Source: JAITWN01 sp964437335
Lineage (GTDB): Bacteria > Pseudomonadota > Gammaproteobacteria > SZUA-140
NCBI GenBank assembly: GCA_964437335.1
Contig: CAYTGL010000004.1
Coordinates: 62,001 to 126,000 of the forward strand
Length of the DNA stretch: 64,000 bases
Direction of reading: 5' to 3'
Shown here in pieces: positions 14,260 through 23,960 of this stretch. Position numbers and translations under genes: made by a program. The notes under the pieces were generated by a model. The model saw only the letters and a program-made list of their open reading frames with translations. It was not told where the DNA came from and searched no databases. The first letter of the stretch is position 1. Each line of letters opens with the position of its first letter.

Positions 14260-16194
14260 TCAGGGCAGGGGACGAGGGCAAACGTTTTCGCCGAAGGGGC
14301 TTATATAGCCGGGCGGTAACGTATTCTGGTTCGACACATCCGAAGCGGCGACCGACAGCCAGAAACGCTCGCTGTCCCTGGATTCGGTGCCATCTACAGA
14401 AGTCGTGGCGGTCAGACTCACGCGCACCCAATTCGCGAACTGGCGCGGATAGGTCACAGTGAATTCGAATGTGCCATCGGCGCCGGTCGTTACAGTTCCA
14501 GGCACGGACGCGGTGTTTCCGGGCGTCAATTGTCCATCGCTATTGTCGTCCTCGCCATTGTCCAGTATCCCGTTCATGTTCAGATCTTCATTCGGACATA
14601 CGTCGACAGGCGTCGGAACCCAGCCGGAACCCACGACGAACACATATCTCCCGGTGGCGTATGCCGGATCATAATCAGGATCCAATGGATCGGAACCGGG
14701 GATGGGCGTCGCGGAATCGCTCGGGTTCACCGACAAGGTTACTTGTACCCCCGCCGCCGCGTTACCACTGGCATCGGTCACGATTACCGTATACGGCATA
14801 CCATAGGTGGTTGAGGTTGGCGACGTGATCAGATTGCCGGTGCCCAGGCGCACGAACAATGCGCTCTGAGCGACGGTAAGCAGAACCTCATCATTGATGG
14901 ACGTGTTCTCATCGACGACCGCGCGAATCTTCACGCCGTCCTTCGCTGTCGTCGCCGAAGACGGGATATAGGTCGTAGACGCGCGCCCCTGCAGATTCGT
15001 AATCGCGGTTGCGTTGGTCAGCGAGCCTCCACTGTTGTCCTTGATGATCGAAAAACGGATCACCTTGCCGGTGACGAGATTGTTATCTGCATCACGCACC
15101 GTCGCCGTGATGGTCGACTGCTGGCCGGATTGCGATCCGTTATTCGGTCCGATCGTTATCGGGCTCGCCTGCAGATTAAGGCTGTGCGGTTCCGTTGCGA
15201 TGAAATTCACCGAACGGCTGGTCGACGGCCCGTCAGGAACGAATGCGGTCAGCGTTGCCGGACCGGCATTGTTCGAAGAGAGTCTGAGCGTGGCAGTTCC
15301 GGCGCCGTTCGTGACTGCCGAAGTCGCCGGCGTCGCGCAGCCGACGTCGGAATACAGCGTCCCGCGAGTCGTTGAAAAGCTGACTGAGGCGCCACTGACA
15401 GCAACACCGCCCTGCTGCCAATTGACCAGGATCGCGATACATTGACTGATCTCGATATTCGCGCCTGATGCCGGCGCCAGCAGTTGGAACTGGTCGCCCG
15501 AAATTACCAGGCTGTGGCTGGCACTGGCCCCATCGGCCGTCGCGTTAATGGTGTCGGCTCCGGGATTATTGCCAGCGACGGTGACCTGGACCTGTCCGGA
15601 AGAATTCGTCGTCAGCGTAGACGCGCTCAGCGGATTGCCCAGCGCGGAGACGACGTTAACGGTACGGTTGGAGATCGGGTTACCGGAAGAATCAGTCAGT
15701 GAAATCGTCAGCGTCGTCGAGTTGCCGATCGTCGCCGAGGTCTCGCCGCTGATCGACAGGCTGGTGCCGGCCACATTGACGGTGACACTCTCGGAGATTC
15801 CACCGCTGTTCGCAGCGACGGTGATTGCCCGGTTCGTGTAATCGCCGCCCGCTGACAGTTGCGCGACGACTTGGCCGGCGGCGTTTGTCAGCGGCTGGGG
15901 TGATGGCAGCTCGAGCGCGCCGCTGCTCGCGGAGAAGGCTACCGGCACGTTCGGCAGCAGGGTGTTGTTGCCGTCTTTGACGATCGCGGTGATCGTCGCC
16001 GATGCGCCGGCGCCGGAGCCGACCTGCGGCGAACTCGTGAGCAGCGTAATCGATGCCACCGACGACGTCCCGGCGGGGTCGTTGCCGCTGCCCGGTCCGA
16101 AGAATCCGTCCTCGCTGTTGCAGGCGACAAGCAACAAGCCCATCACCAGTATTACAAGCGCTGCCAGGATTGTTTTCATATCGTTTCTTGTCAT
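14260..16194 (-). CDS. tandem bacterial Ig-like (Big_1/invasin type) lipoprotein
   Basis: A 644-residue exported protein. The N-terminus is a lipoprotein signal with lipobox LLVAC, giving an acylated Cys near residue 25. The rest is four to five repeats of about 90 residues with the pattern of Big_1 domains: hydrophobic strands, then VxFSxSSGAL-like turns, then TxAxGxAxxxL strands. The last repeat carries an insertion with an Asp/Asn-rich, calcium-loop-like segment (DLNMNGILDNGED). Such proteins act as stalks or adhesins at the cell surface. The gene sits between pilQ and aroK, 22 bases after pilQ, so it is probably transcribed with the pilus operon. A role in pilus assembly or adhesion is inference from position only. 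Confidence 0.85.
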   Translation of the reverse strand: MTRNDMKTILAALVILVMGLLLVACNSEDGFFGPGSGNDPAGTSSVASITLLTSSPQVGSGAGASATITAIVKDGNNTLLPNVPVAFSASSGALELPSPQPLTNAAGQVVAQLSAGGDYTNRAITVAANSGGISESVTVNVAGTSLSISGETSATIGNSTTLTISLTDSSGNPISNRTVNVVSALGNPLSASTLTTNSSGQVQVTVAGNNPGADTINATADGASASHSLVISGDQFQLLAPASGANIEISQCIAILVNWQQGGVAVSGASVSFSTTRGTLYSDVGCATPATSAVTNGAGTATLRLSSNNAGPATLTAFVPDGPSTSRSVNFIATEPHSLNLQASPITIGPNNGSQSGQQSTITATVRDADNNLVTGKVIRFSIIKDNSGGSLTNATAITNLQGRASTTYIPSSATTAKDGVKIRAVVDENTSINDEVLLTVAQSALFVRLGTGNLITSPTSTTYGMPYTVIVTDASGNAAAGVQVTLSVNPSDSATPIPGSDPLDPDYDPAYATGRYVFVVGSGWVPTPVDVCPNEDLNMNGILDNGEDDNSDGQLTPGNTASVPGTVTTGADGTFEFTVTYPRQFANWVRVSLTATTSVDGTESRDSERFWLSVAASDVSNQNTLPPGYISPFGENVCPRPLP

Positions 16195-16216
16195 GGCCTT
16201 TGTCCCGTATCCAGAA

Positions 16217-18349
16217 TCAGCGCATCGTCAGGGTATCTTTGAGGATCTTCGGTGTGACGAAGATCAGCAGCTCGTTCTTCCGGTCGATCTTGTTGGTCTT
16301 ACGGAACAGCGCGCCGACGATAGGGAGATCGCCGAGGAACGGCACCTTGTTCACACCTTCAGCGCGCTCCTGTTCATAGATCCCGCCGAGCACGACTGTC
16401 TCGCCGTTATTGACGAGAACCTGGGTCATGACCTCGCGGGTATCGACGCTCGGCACGCCCTGGAAAACCTGGCCGACGCTGTCCTTGCTGACCGACAGAT
16501 CGAGGATGATCCTGTCATCAGGCGTGATATGCGGCTTGACCGTCAGGCCCAGCACCGCCTTCTTGAACTGTACCGTCGTCGCGCCGCTCGAGGCCGCGGT
16601 CAGGTACGGGATCTCGACACCCTGCTCGATCGTGGCCTGGCTCTGATTCGAGGTGATGACGCGTGGCGTGGAGACCACTTCGCCGCGGCCCTCCGCCTGC
16701 ATCGCCGACAGCTCGAGATCGATCAGATAATCGGAGCCAAGCACTGCGAGCGCAAAATTCGCGGGTGTGCCCGATGTATTGGAAGCCGGCAGATTGACGT
16801 TCAGGCGATTGTCGAGACTCGGAAAATTCACTGGCAGCGGTGCGCTGTCGACCATCTGCCCCGTGCCGGCGAGAGATCCGGACGTGCCGATGATGCCGTT
16901 CGCGCCGTTGCTCTTGACGCCGGTCATGCCAAGACGTACACCGAGGTCGCGGCTGAAGTCGTCGTTTGCGACGACGACGCGCGACTCGATCAGCACCTGC
17001 CTGACCGGTATGTCGAGCTTGCCGACCAGGGTGCGGATATCGAGCAGCTTGTCGGAGGCATCCCTGACCAGCAGTGTGTTGGTGCGGAAATCGACCGTCA
17101 CGCTGCCGCGATCCGACAGCATCGAGTTCTCCTTGGCCTTGAGCAGAGCCGCCATATCCTCGGCCTTGGCGTAGTTGACCTGTATCAGATCTGACTGCAG
17201 CGGCGCGAGATCATCGAGCTGCTGGCGAGATTCGAACTCCTGCTTCTCGCGCGCCGCAATCTCCTGCGCCGGCGCCACCATGATCACGTTCCCGACCTGG
17301 CGCATGCCGAGGCCACGGCTCCTCAGCACGATATCCAGCGCCTGGTCCCAGGGAACGTTCTGCAGGCGCAAGGTCACGTTGCCCTGAACGGTATCGCTCG
17401 ACACCAGATTCATGCCGGTGAAATCCGCGATGATCTGGAGCACAGCCCTGACCTCGATATCCTGGAAGTTCAGCGACAGGCGCTCGCCGGTGTATTCTTC
17501 CTTGAGCTTCTGCTCGCGCTGCTCCGGCGTAATCGGCTTGACCTCGATGGTGAATGTCCGGTCAGACTGGTAGGCGAGATGTTCGAACAGCCCCTGGGTC
17601 TGGATCACGACCCTCACGTTATCGCCTTCCGGGAAACTCTCGATTTTGGTTACCGGTGTCGCGAAGTCGACGACTTCCATGCGCCGCTTCAACTCCTCGG
17701 GCAGCCTGACATTCATGAAATCGACGGTGATCCGCCGTCCTGCCTGCTCGACATTGACCGGCGTGCTTGCATCGGGCAGTGTGACGAGAATACGGCCCTC
17801 GCCGCTCTGGCCGCGGTTGAAGTCTATGTTCGAGATCTGGCGCCGCGCAATCTCGCGCATGCCTGCGAGAAGGCCGGCATCGCCCATCATGAATTCCGAT
17901 TTCTGCTCCTGCGCAATCTGGGACGCAGCGCCTTCCACGATGATATAGACATTGCCGTCCTGGATGCGGGTTTCGTAGGGCACCATCCGGTCGAGATTCA
18001 ACACGACGCGCGTACGACCGCTCGATTCGACCGCGTTGATGCTGCGCACGACGCCTACCCCAACGGACTTCTGTCTCGGCACCGCGCTCGTGGTACCGGG
18101 AAAATCGAGCGCGATACGCGCGGGGTTGTCGACGGTAAAGCTCAGCATGTTCGGCTCGGACACTACGCCGGCCAGACCCAGCCTGACCTGGACCTTGTTG
18201 CCGGGGAGCGCGGAGAATTCCCAGGTCTCGAGGCGTTGACCATCGGCATGGGCAGGCGCGACCGCCATGCCCAACAGCAGCATCGATGCAACCAGGAGCG
18301 CGGTCCTGCAAGCGCGTTCGATTCGATTTGTTGATTTATCTGGTGCCAT
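16217..18349 (-). CDS. pilQ: type IV pilus secretin PilQ
   Basis: Forms the outer-membrane channel through which the type IV pilus passes. The product of about 710 residues has a signal peptide ending in APAHA, N-terminal AMIN domains that bind peptidoglycan, a secretin/TonB short N-terminal domain near LNFQDIEVRAVLQIIADFTG, and a C-terminal secretin domain with the conserved VPFLGDLPIVGALFR segment. The ATG at 18349 was chosen because it gives a clean signal peptide; a longer frame would run into pilP. Last of the five pil genes. Confidence 0.97.
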   Translation of the reverse strand: MAPDKSTNRIERACRTALLVASMLLLGMAVAPAHADGQRLETWEFSALPGNKVQVRLGLAGVVSEPNMLSFTVDNPARIALDFPGTTSAVPRQKSVGVGVVRSINAVESSGRTRVVLNLDRMVPYETRIQDGNVYIIVEGAASQIAQEQKSEFMMGDAGLLAGMREIARRQISNIDFNRGQSGEGRILVTLPDASTPVNVEQAGRRITVDFMNVRLPEELKRRMEVVDFATPVTKIESFPEGDNVRVVIQTQGLFEHLAYQSDRTFTIEVKPITPEQREQKLKEEYTGERLSLNFQDIEVRAVLQIIADFTGMNLVSSDTVQGNVTLRLQNVPWDQALDIVLRSRGLGMRQVGNVIMVAPAQEIAAREKQEFESRQQLDDLAPLQSDLIQVNYAKAEDMAALLKAKENSMLSDRGSVTVDFRTNTLLVRDASDKLLDIRTLVGKLDIPVRQVLIESRVVVANDDFSRDLGVRLGMTGVKSNGANGIIGTSGSLAGTGQMVDSAPLPVNFPSLDNRLNVNLPASNTSGTPANFALAVLGSDYLIDLELSAMQAEGRGEVVSTPRVITSNQSQATIEQGVEIPYLTAASSGATTVQFKKAVLGLTVKPHITPDDRIILDLSVSKDSVGQVFQGVPSVDTREVMTQVLVNNGETVVLGGIYEQERAEGVNKVPFLGDLPIVGALFRKTNKIDRKNELLIFVTPKILKDTLTMR

Positions 18350-18419
18350 GTTCTGTGTCCGATCCTGTTGGTCGCTGAAACTCGGGGTAACCATGCTCCA
18401 CATCCTCAGAGTTACGTGC

Positions 18420-18968
18420 TCACTGCTCGCTGATGCCCAGAGAAGCGCTGCGCTCCTCCCATCCACCCAACCCATCGGGTATGATCTCGGTCATCATGAG
18501 ATTGTTGTCGCTGATCGTCAGGATCTTCCCGAAGTTCTGGCCCATGTAATTCCCATGCCTGACGCGGTAGACGATTCCGTCAGGCGCCCGGACCAGACCC
18601 CATCTGACGCCCTGGAATTCGAGTGCGCCCATCATGCGCAGCGTATCGAGCGGAAAACCTTCGAGAACTTCCTTGCGGCGATTGACATCGGGACGGAGCC
18701 CGGAGTCATTCTTTTCCACGATGGCATTTGCCGGATCTGAACCCCACGACTGGAACGGATCCTTGCGGGTATGGGCGCTGTAGACATAAGTCTCCACCGG
18801 CTTGAATTCAGGAAGGGGGGCGATGCGCCCCTGCTTCTGTTTCGCCTCCGCGACAAAGTCGCGCAGGTCTGAAACACCACCATCGCTGCAGCCGGCAAGG
18901 AGCAGCAGCAACGGCAGGATCGCGAAAACCCTCGAGGTCATGACGTGTTTCGGTGTCAGTGTCATCAC
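18420..18968 (-). CDS. pilP: type IV pilus assembly lipoprotein PilP
   Basis: Periplasmic inner-membrane lipoprotein that links the PilMNO platform to the PilQ secretin. The 182-residue product has the lipobox LLAGC after a short hydrophobic stretch, then the conserved PLPEFKPVETYVYSA and RKDPFQSW segments of PilP, and the C-terminal beta-domain with GVVYRVRHGNYMGQNFGK-like sequence. It overlaps the pilO stop by four bases. The start could be the first or second ATG. Confidence 0.96.
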   Translation of the reverse strand: MMTLTPKHVMTSRVFAILPLLLLLAGCSDGGVSDLRDFVAEAKQKQGRIAPLPEFKPVETYVYSAHTRKDPFQSWGSDPANAIVEKNDSGLRPDVNRRKEVLEGFPLDTLRMMGALEFQGVRWGLVRAPDGIVYRVRHGNYMGQNFGKILTISDNNLMMTEIIPDGLGGWEERSASLGISEQ

Positions 18969-19618
18969 TTCAATTGTCCTCCGTCCAGCAGCTCTTCCTC
19001 ATCGAGATAACGGTAAGTCCTGGCCGAAATTTCCATGACCAGGTCGTTCTGAACCGGCCCCTTGGTGTTATTTTTCTTGCCCGGCTGAATCATCGGCCCG
19101 ATCTTGAAGTCCTGCAGCGTGACAATCCGCGGCAATGTCGCGATATCACTGACGAAGCGGCCGAATTCGTGATACCCGCCCGCGACCTTTATCTTTATCG
19201 GCAGTTCCGCGTAAAAATCCGCGGGGCGCTCTGCTTCCGGTTTGAACAACTCGAACTCGAGGCCGTTCTCGATGCCGGTCTGCGAAATATCAACCAGCAG
19301 TTCGGCGACTTCGGTCCGGCTCGGGAGCTGGCGCAGCATCGCGCCAAAGGAGCGCCGCATTTCCTCCATCTGCGCGATATAGGCGTCCAGACTGGCTGCC
19401 TTGTTCTGCTTTGCGAGGAATTCGCTCTTGAGCGCACCTTCCTTGTTCCGGGTGACCTCCAGCGCCTCGATCTGGGTGCGGGTGTCGAACCACAATCCGG
19501 CGCCCAGCACCGCCAGGCTGAGCAGCGCGATTGCAGCGATCTTGAGCGGCTTCGGCCAGCGCGAGATATCGTTGAAATCGATATTCCGCAGTTGCGCCAG
19601 ATTGATATTCAGCTTCAT
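18965..19618 (-). CDS. pilO: type IV pilus assembly protein PilO
   Basis: Inner-membrane alignment-complex protein that dimerises with PilN. The 217-residue chain has a short cytoplasmic N-terminus with the motif NINLAQLRNIDFNDISRWP, one membrane segment at about 27-47, a coiled coil, and a periplasmic ferredoxin-like domain ending in the ARTYRYLDEEE segment. It overlaps pilN and pilP by four bases on either side. Confidence 0.96.
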   Translation of the reverse strand: MKLNINLAQLRNIDFNDISRWPKPLKIAAIALLSLAVLGAGLWFDTRTQIEALEVTRNKEGALKSEFLAKQNKAASLDAYIAQMEEMRRSFGAMLRQLPSRTEVAELLVDISQTGIENGLEFELFKPEAERPADFYAELPIKIKVAGGYHEFGRFVSDIATLPRIVTLQDFKIGPMIQPGKKNNTKGPVQNDLVMEISARTYRYLDEEELLDGGQLK

Positions 19619-20196
19619 ATGCGCTCCGCGTTCTTTGAATCGGCGCCGCTGCCGCCCGACCGGACCTGGTTGACGACGAGTTTGAAACGACTAACGCGCG
19701 TCTGCTCTCTCGCATCTGCCTCAATGACATCAAGTTTCGGATTATTGAACCAGGCCGAGTTGTCGAGGTTGCGCATCAGCGCGGAGATGCGAGCATTGGA
19801 CTGGGCGGCGCCTTCGATGATAATGACGCTTCCGCTCTGGGAAATGCTCGTCAGGTACATGCCGGATGGCATGGCCATGACCAACTCGTCGAAGATATGG
19901 ATGATTTCCGGCCTGCGAGTCTGCAACTGCTGGATGATATCCATGCGCGCCAGCAACTGCTGCTTCTTGGTCTCGAGTGTGCGGATTTCAGCAATCTTTT
20001 CCTCGACCTTGGCAATCTCGTCCTGCAGAAACTTGTTACGCAGGTTCTGATCTTCGATCAGACTGCTCATGTGCAGATGTATATAGAGAAGAGCCATGCC
20101 CACCAAAATGACGGCTCCGGCGGCGATCGATATGAACTGGCGCTGCTGCTCCTTGCGCCGCAGTTCACGCCAGGGTAATAGATTGATGCGTGTCAT
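19615..20196 (-). CDS. pilN: type IV pilus assembly protein PilN
   Basis: Inner-membrane protein whose N-terminal INLLPWRE motif binds the cytoplasmic PilM ring; here it is residues 4-11 (INLLPWRE). One membrane segment follows, then a coiled coil and the PilN periplasmic domain. The start at 20196 gives the conserved MTRINLLPW N-terminus and overlaps pilM by ATGA; the upstream in-frame extension would fall within pilM and is rejected. The length is 193 residues. Confidence 0.97.
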   Translation of the reverse strand: MTRINLLPWRELRRKEQQRQFISIAAGAVILVGMALLYIHLHMSSLIEDQNLRNKFLQDEIAKVEEKIAEIRTLETKKQQLLARMDIIQQLQTRRPEIIHIFDELVMAMPSGMYLTSISQSGSVIIIEGAAQSNARISALMRNLDNSAWFNNPKLDVIEADAREQTRVSRFKLVVNQVRSGGSGADSKNAERI

Positions 20197-21263
20197 TTGT
20201 CTGCGAACCTCCTCAAAGCGAGACCGCAGGCGATCATCAGAGATGAAGCGTCCGACCTGATTCCTTCGGGGCTGATGCGCGACGTCAGTGACATGTTGGC
20301 GAAGGGATTGGCAACCGAGGTCGTGATGCCGACCTTGTCCTCGATCAGCGCATCGACGCCGGGGATGGCTGCGCATCCGCCCGCCAGGACGATATGGTCC
20401 ACCGTATTGTGCTGGCTCGATGAAAAGAAGAATTGCAGGGAACGGCTGACCTGCTGGGTCATCGCCTCCTTGAAAGGCTGCAGCACTTCGGCTTCATAGT
20501 TGTCCGGCAAACCGCCCTGTTTCTTCGCGAGACCCGCTTCCTCATAGGACAGGCCATAGCGGCGCATTATCTCTTCGGTCAGCTGTTTGCCGCCGAAGAC
20601 CTGCTCGCGGGTGTAGATGACCTTGAAATCATGAGAAACGCTGAGCGTCGTCATCGTCGCGCCGATGTCGATGACCGCAATGGTCTTGCCTATGCCGTTG
20701 TCGGGGAGCTGGTTCGACAGCAGCGTGAATGCCGACTCCATCGCAAATGCCTCGACATCGACGATTTTTGCGGTGAGGCCGCCGAGTTCGAGCGCCGCGA
20801 CGCGGATATCGACGTTTTCACTGCGGGATGCGGCCAACAGCACGTCGACCATGCCTTCCTGCTTCTCTGACGGGCCGAGTATCTCGAAATCGAGGTTAAC
20901 CTCCTCCATCGGATAGGGAATGTACTGGTCGGCCTCGAGTTGAAGCTGGTCGGACATTTCCTCGTCTGACAGCGTGTCGGGCATTGAAATGATCTTGGTG
21001 ATCACCGCCGAGCCGGCCACTGCGACCGCGGCGTTTTTGGTCCGCGAGCCCGCCTTGCTGACGGCGCGCTTGATTGCAGCGCCAACGGCATCGACATCGG
21101 CGATGCTCTTTTCCTCGACGGTGCTCTGTGGCAGAGGCACTACCGCATAACTTTCGACCCGGAAACGGCCGCCGCTTTGCCCCAATTCGAGCAATTTCAC
21201 CGACGTGGAGCTGATGTCGAGCCCGATCAGGGCTGTTGGCGCTCTGTTAAGCAATTGAAGCAT
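20193..21263 (-). CDS. pilM: type IV pilus assembly ATPase-like protein PilM
   Basis: Actin-like (FtsA-fold) cytoplasmic protein that binds PilN. The N-terminal LIGLDISSTSVKLLEL phosphate-1 motif and the later VIDIGATMTTLSV and VLAGGCAAIPGVD motifs are those of the PilM/FtsA fold. The ATG at 21263 is chosen because GGAAG lies five bases upstream; another ATG four codons earlier is possible. First gene of the pilMNOPQ run, divergent from the PBP1A gene. Confidence 0.97.
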   Translation of the reverse strand: MLQLLNRAPTALIGLDISSTSVKLLELGQSGGRFRVESYAVVPLPQSTVEEKSIADVDAVGAAIKRAVSKAGSRTKNAAVAVAGSAVITKIISMPDTLSDEEMSDQLQLEADQYIPYPMEEVNLDFEILGPSEKQEGMVDVLLAASRSENVDIRVAALELGGLTAKIVDVEAFAMESAFTLLSNQLPDNGIGKTIAVIDIGATMTTLSVSHDFKVIYTREQVFGGKQLTEEIMRRYGLSYEEAGLAKKQGGLPDNYEAEVLQPFKEAMTQQVSRSLQFFFSSSQHNTVDHIVLAGGCAAIPGVDALIEDKVGITTSVANPFANMSLTSRISPEGIRSDASSLMIACGLALRRFADK

Positions 21264-21480
21264 GGCGACTTCCATTGATTGTCATTTGATTTAACGACTC
21301 CCGGTCCACAGACCGTCCCTGGGAACCACACGGATCGGCCTGACGTCTAAGCTGGCATCCACCGTAAATCGTTCACTCACCGCCTGTTATCGTCCGATGT
21401 CTGAAAAAGTTTTATACTTCCGGCTGGAATTTTGTTAACTGGTCGCCATTCTCATCTGTGACCGGAAACCGGCACATCTT
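21264..21480. promoter_or_regulatory. divergent pilM / ponA intergenic region
   Basis: Carries the start signals of both the pilus operon and the PBP1A gene. A -10-like TATACT is present on the plus strand at 21413-21418, but no matching -35 at normal spacing was found. Nothing convincing was found on the minus strand. Confidence 0.4.
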
Positions 21481-23937
21481 ATGAACTTCGCTCGCAAAAT
21501 ATTCCTGGCCGGGCTGATCGGCCTCGGCGGTCTCGCCATCCTGGGCGCCGCGGTGGCTGTTATCGGCTACATCATCGTCGCTCCGGGATTGCCGTCGATC
21601 GAGGCCCTCAAGGACATCCGGATGCAGGTTCCGATGCGGGTCTTTACCGCCGACGGCAAGCTGATTGCCGAATTCGGGGAGATGAAGCGGACACCGGTGC
21701 GCTACGCGGATACGCCGGACCTGATGGTCAAGGCGATACTTTCCGCCGAGGACGACCGTTTCTTCGAGCACCCGGGCGTCGATTACCAGGGTCTGCTGCG
21801 CGCCGCGGTCAATCTCGCCCTGACTCGCGAGCGCAGTCAGGGCGGCAGCACGATCACGATGCAAGTCGCGCGCAACTTCTTCCTGAGCAGCGATAAGACC
21901 TATATGCGCAAACTCAGCGAGATCTACCTCGCGCTCAAGATCGAGCACCAGCTCTCCAAGGAAGAGATTCTCGAGCTCTACCTGAACAAGATCTATCTCG
22001 GTAACCGGGCCTATGGCGTCGTCTCCGCGGCGCAGACCTATTACGGCGTCGGTCTCGATGAACTGACGTTGCCCCAAATGGCAATGATCGCGGGACTGCC
22101 GAAGGCGCCGTCCGCCGCCAACCCGATCGCCGATTTCGAGCGCGCCGTCATCCGCCGCAATTATGTGCTGCGGCGCATGCGGGAACTCGGCCACATTGAC
22201 CAGGAAACTTTCCGGGCCGCGCTCGAAACCCCGGACAATGCCCGACTGTATGGACTTGTCCTCGAAATGGACGCCCAGTATGTTGCCGAGATGGCGCGCG
22301 CCGAGATCGTCGCGCGCTATGGCGAGGAGCGCGCATACACCGAGGGATTCAAGGTCTTTACCACGATCGACTCGCGCCTGCAGGATGCGGCGGTCAGGGC
22401 CATGCGCAAGACGCTGCATGACTATGACCGCCGACACGGCTACCGGGGCGTCGAACAGAAATTCAATTCCGCAACGTACGAAAACGGGGACGCGATCAGA
22501 CAACTGCTGGGCCGATATCCGGTCATCGGCGGGCTGGCGCCGGCGCTGGTCGTCAAGGTCGAGGGGCGTGGCGCGACCGCCGTCACCGCCAATGGTGCGG
22601 CCATTGACATCGACTGGGATGGCTTGTCCTGGGCGCGGCGCTACATCGACAGCAACCGGCGCGGCCCGGTTCCGCACGCCGCGGCCGATATCCTCGCGCC
22701 CGGAGACCTCGTGCGCGTCATGCCGGTCAACGGCAGCTGGCGGCTGGCGCAGATCCCCGAGGTCGATGGGGCGCTGATCGCGCTCGATCCGCACAACGGC
22801 GCGATCACGGCGCTTGCCGGCGGCTACGATTTCCGGCGCAGTCACTACAATCGCGTCACCCAGGCCAGGCGGCAGCCGGGATCGAGCTTCAAGCCTTTTA
22901 TCTACTCGGCGGCGCTCGAGCAGGGCTATACCCCGGCATCACTGATCAACGACGCGCCGGTGGTCTTCGACGACCCGGGGCTCGAGAGCACCTGGCGGCC
23001 CGGTAATTACAGCGGCGAATTTTTTGGACCGACCCGGCTGCGGGTCGGCCTGATGAATTCCCGCAACCTGGTCTCGATTCGCCTGCTGCGCGCGATCGGC
23101 ATCAATTATTCGATCGACTACATGACGCGCTTCGGATTCGAGCCCGGCGGGATGCCTCGTGACCTGTCGCTTGCGCTCGGCAGCGGCGAGGTCACCCCGC
23201 TGCAGCTCGCCGAGGCTTATGCGATCTTCGCAAACGGCGGCTATCGCGTGAAGCCGTACTTCATCGAACGCATCACCGGGCACAACGACGAAGTCGTCTT
23301 CGAGGCGGCGCCAGAAACGGTCTGCCCCGACTGCGAACCCGGAACTGACATCGGACCGCGAAAGGTCGTGGCGCCGATCGATACGGAAACACCGGAAGCG
23401 GAGAAACGGGAGCCGACGCCGCTCACACTCGCCCCGAGGGTCATCACGCCTCAGAACGCCTACCTGATGACATCGATGATGCGCGATGTGATACAGAACG
23501 GCACCGGCGTGCAGGCGCGCCAGCTCGGCCGTAGCGACCTCGCCGGCAAGACCGGAACGACCAACGACCTGCGCGACGCCTGGTTCGCCGGCTACAATGC
23601 GGACACGGTCGCGATCAGCTGGATTGGATTCGACCAGTCGCAATCACTGGGCAGCGGCGAAACCGGGAGCCGCGCCGCGCTGCCGATGTGGATCGATTAC
23701 ATGAAGGAGGCGCTGCGCGGTGTCCCGGAACGGCCATTGACCCGCCCGCCCGGCCTGGTTACGGTCAGGATCGACCCCGTTTCCGGATTGCTCGCGGCCA
23801 GCAACCAGTCGAACGGCATCTTCGAGACCTTCCAGGTCGAGCACGTGCCGCGCCAGCACGCGGCGGCACAAACTCCCGGAAGAACCGGGGAACCCGCCGC
23901 AGGCGGCAAGACGCAGTCGCCGGAACAGCTGTTCTGA
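21481..23937 (+). CDS. mrcA: penicillin-binding protein 1A, bifunctional
   Basis: Class A PBP that polymerises glycan strands and cross-links peptidoglycan in the periplasm. The 818 residues comprise a membrane anchor at about 8-32 and a GT51 glycosyltransferase domain with the EDDRFFEHPG motif (catalytic Glu90). A central OB-like domain follows, then a transpeptidase domain with SxxK at Ser468-Lys471, SRN at 527-529 and KTG at 690-692. All catalytic motifs are intact. It is called ponA in Pseudomonas, where it is also divergent from pilM. The start is 12 bases after an ACCGG stretch; no strong Shine-Dalgarno sequence is seen. Confidence 0.97.
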   Translation: MNFARKIFLAGLIGLGGLAILGAAVAVIGYIIVAPGLPSIEALKDIRMQVPMRVFTADGKLIAEFGEMKRTPVRYADTPDLMVKAILSAEDDRFFEHPGVDYQGLLRAAVNLALTRERSQGGSTITMQVARNFFLSSDKTYMRKLSEIYLALKIEHQLSKEEILELYLNKIYLGNRAYGVVSAAQTYYGVGLDELTLPQMAMIAGLPKAPSAANPIADFERAVIRRNYVLRRMRELGHIDQETFRAALETPDNARLYGLVLEMDAQYVAEMARAEIVARYGEERAYTEGFKVFTTIDSRLQDAAVRAMRKTLHDYDRRHGYRGVEQKFNSATYENGDAIRQLLGRYPVIGGLAPALVVKVEGRGATAVTANGAAIDIDWDGLSWARRYIDSNRRGPVPHAAADILAPGDLVRVMPVNGSWRLAQIPEVDGALIALDPHNGAITALAGGYDFRRSHYNRVTQARRQPGSSFKPFIYSAALEQGYTPASLINDAPVVFDDPGLESTWRPGNYSGEFFGPTRLRVGLMNSRNLVSIRLLRAIGINYSIDYMTRFGFEPGGMPRDLSLALGSGEVTPLQLAEAYAIFANGGYRVKPYFIERITGHNDEVVFEAAPETVCPDCEPGTDIGPRKVVAPIDTETPEAEKREPTPLTLAPRVITPQNAYLMTSMMRDVIQNGTGVQARQLGRSDLAGKTGTTNDLRDAWFAGYNADTVAISWIGFDQSQSLGSGETGSRAALPMWIDYMKEALRGVPERPLTRPPGLVTVRIDPVSGLLAASNQSNGIFETFQVEHVPRQHAAAQTPGRTGEPAAGGKTQSPEQLF

Positions 23938-23960
23938 ACCGCCGCGCCGGTGGATGCGCC

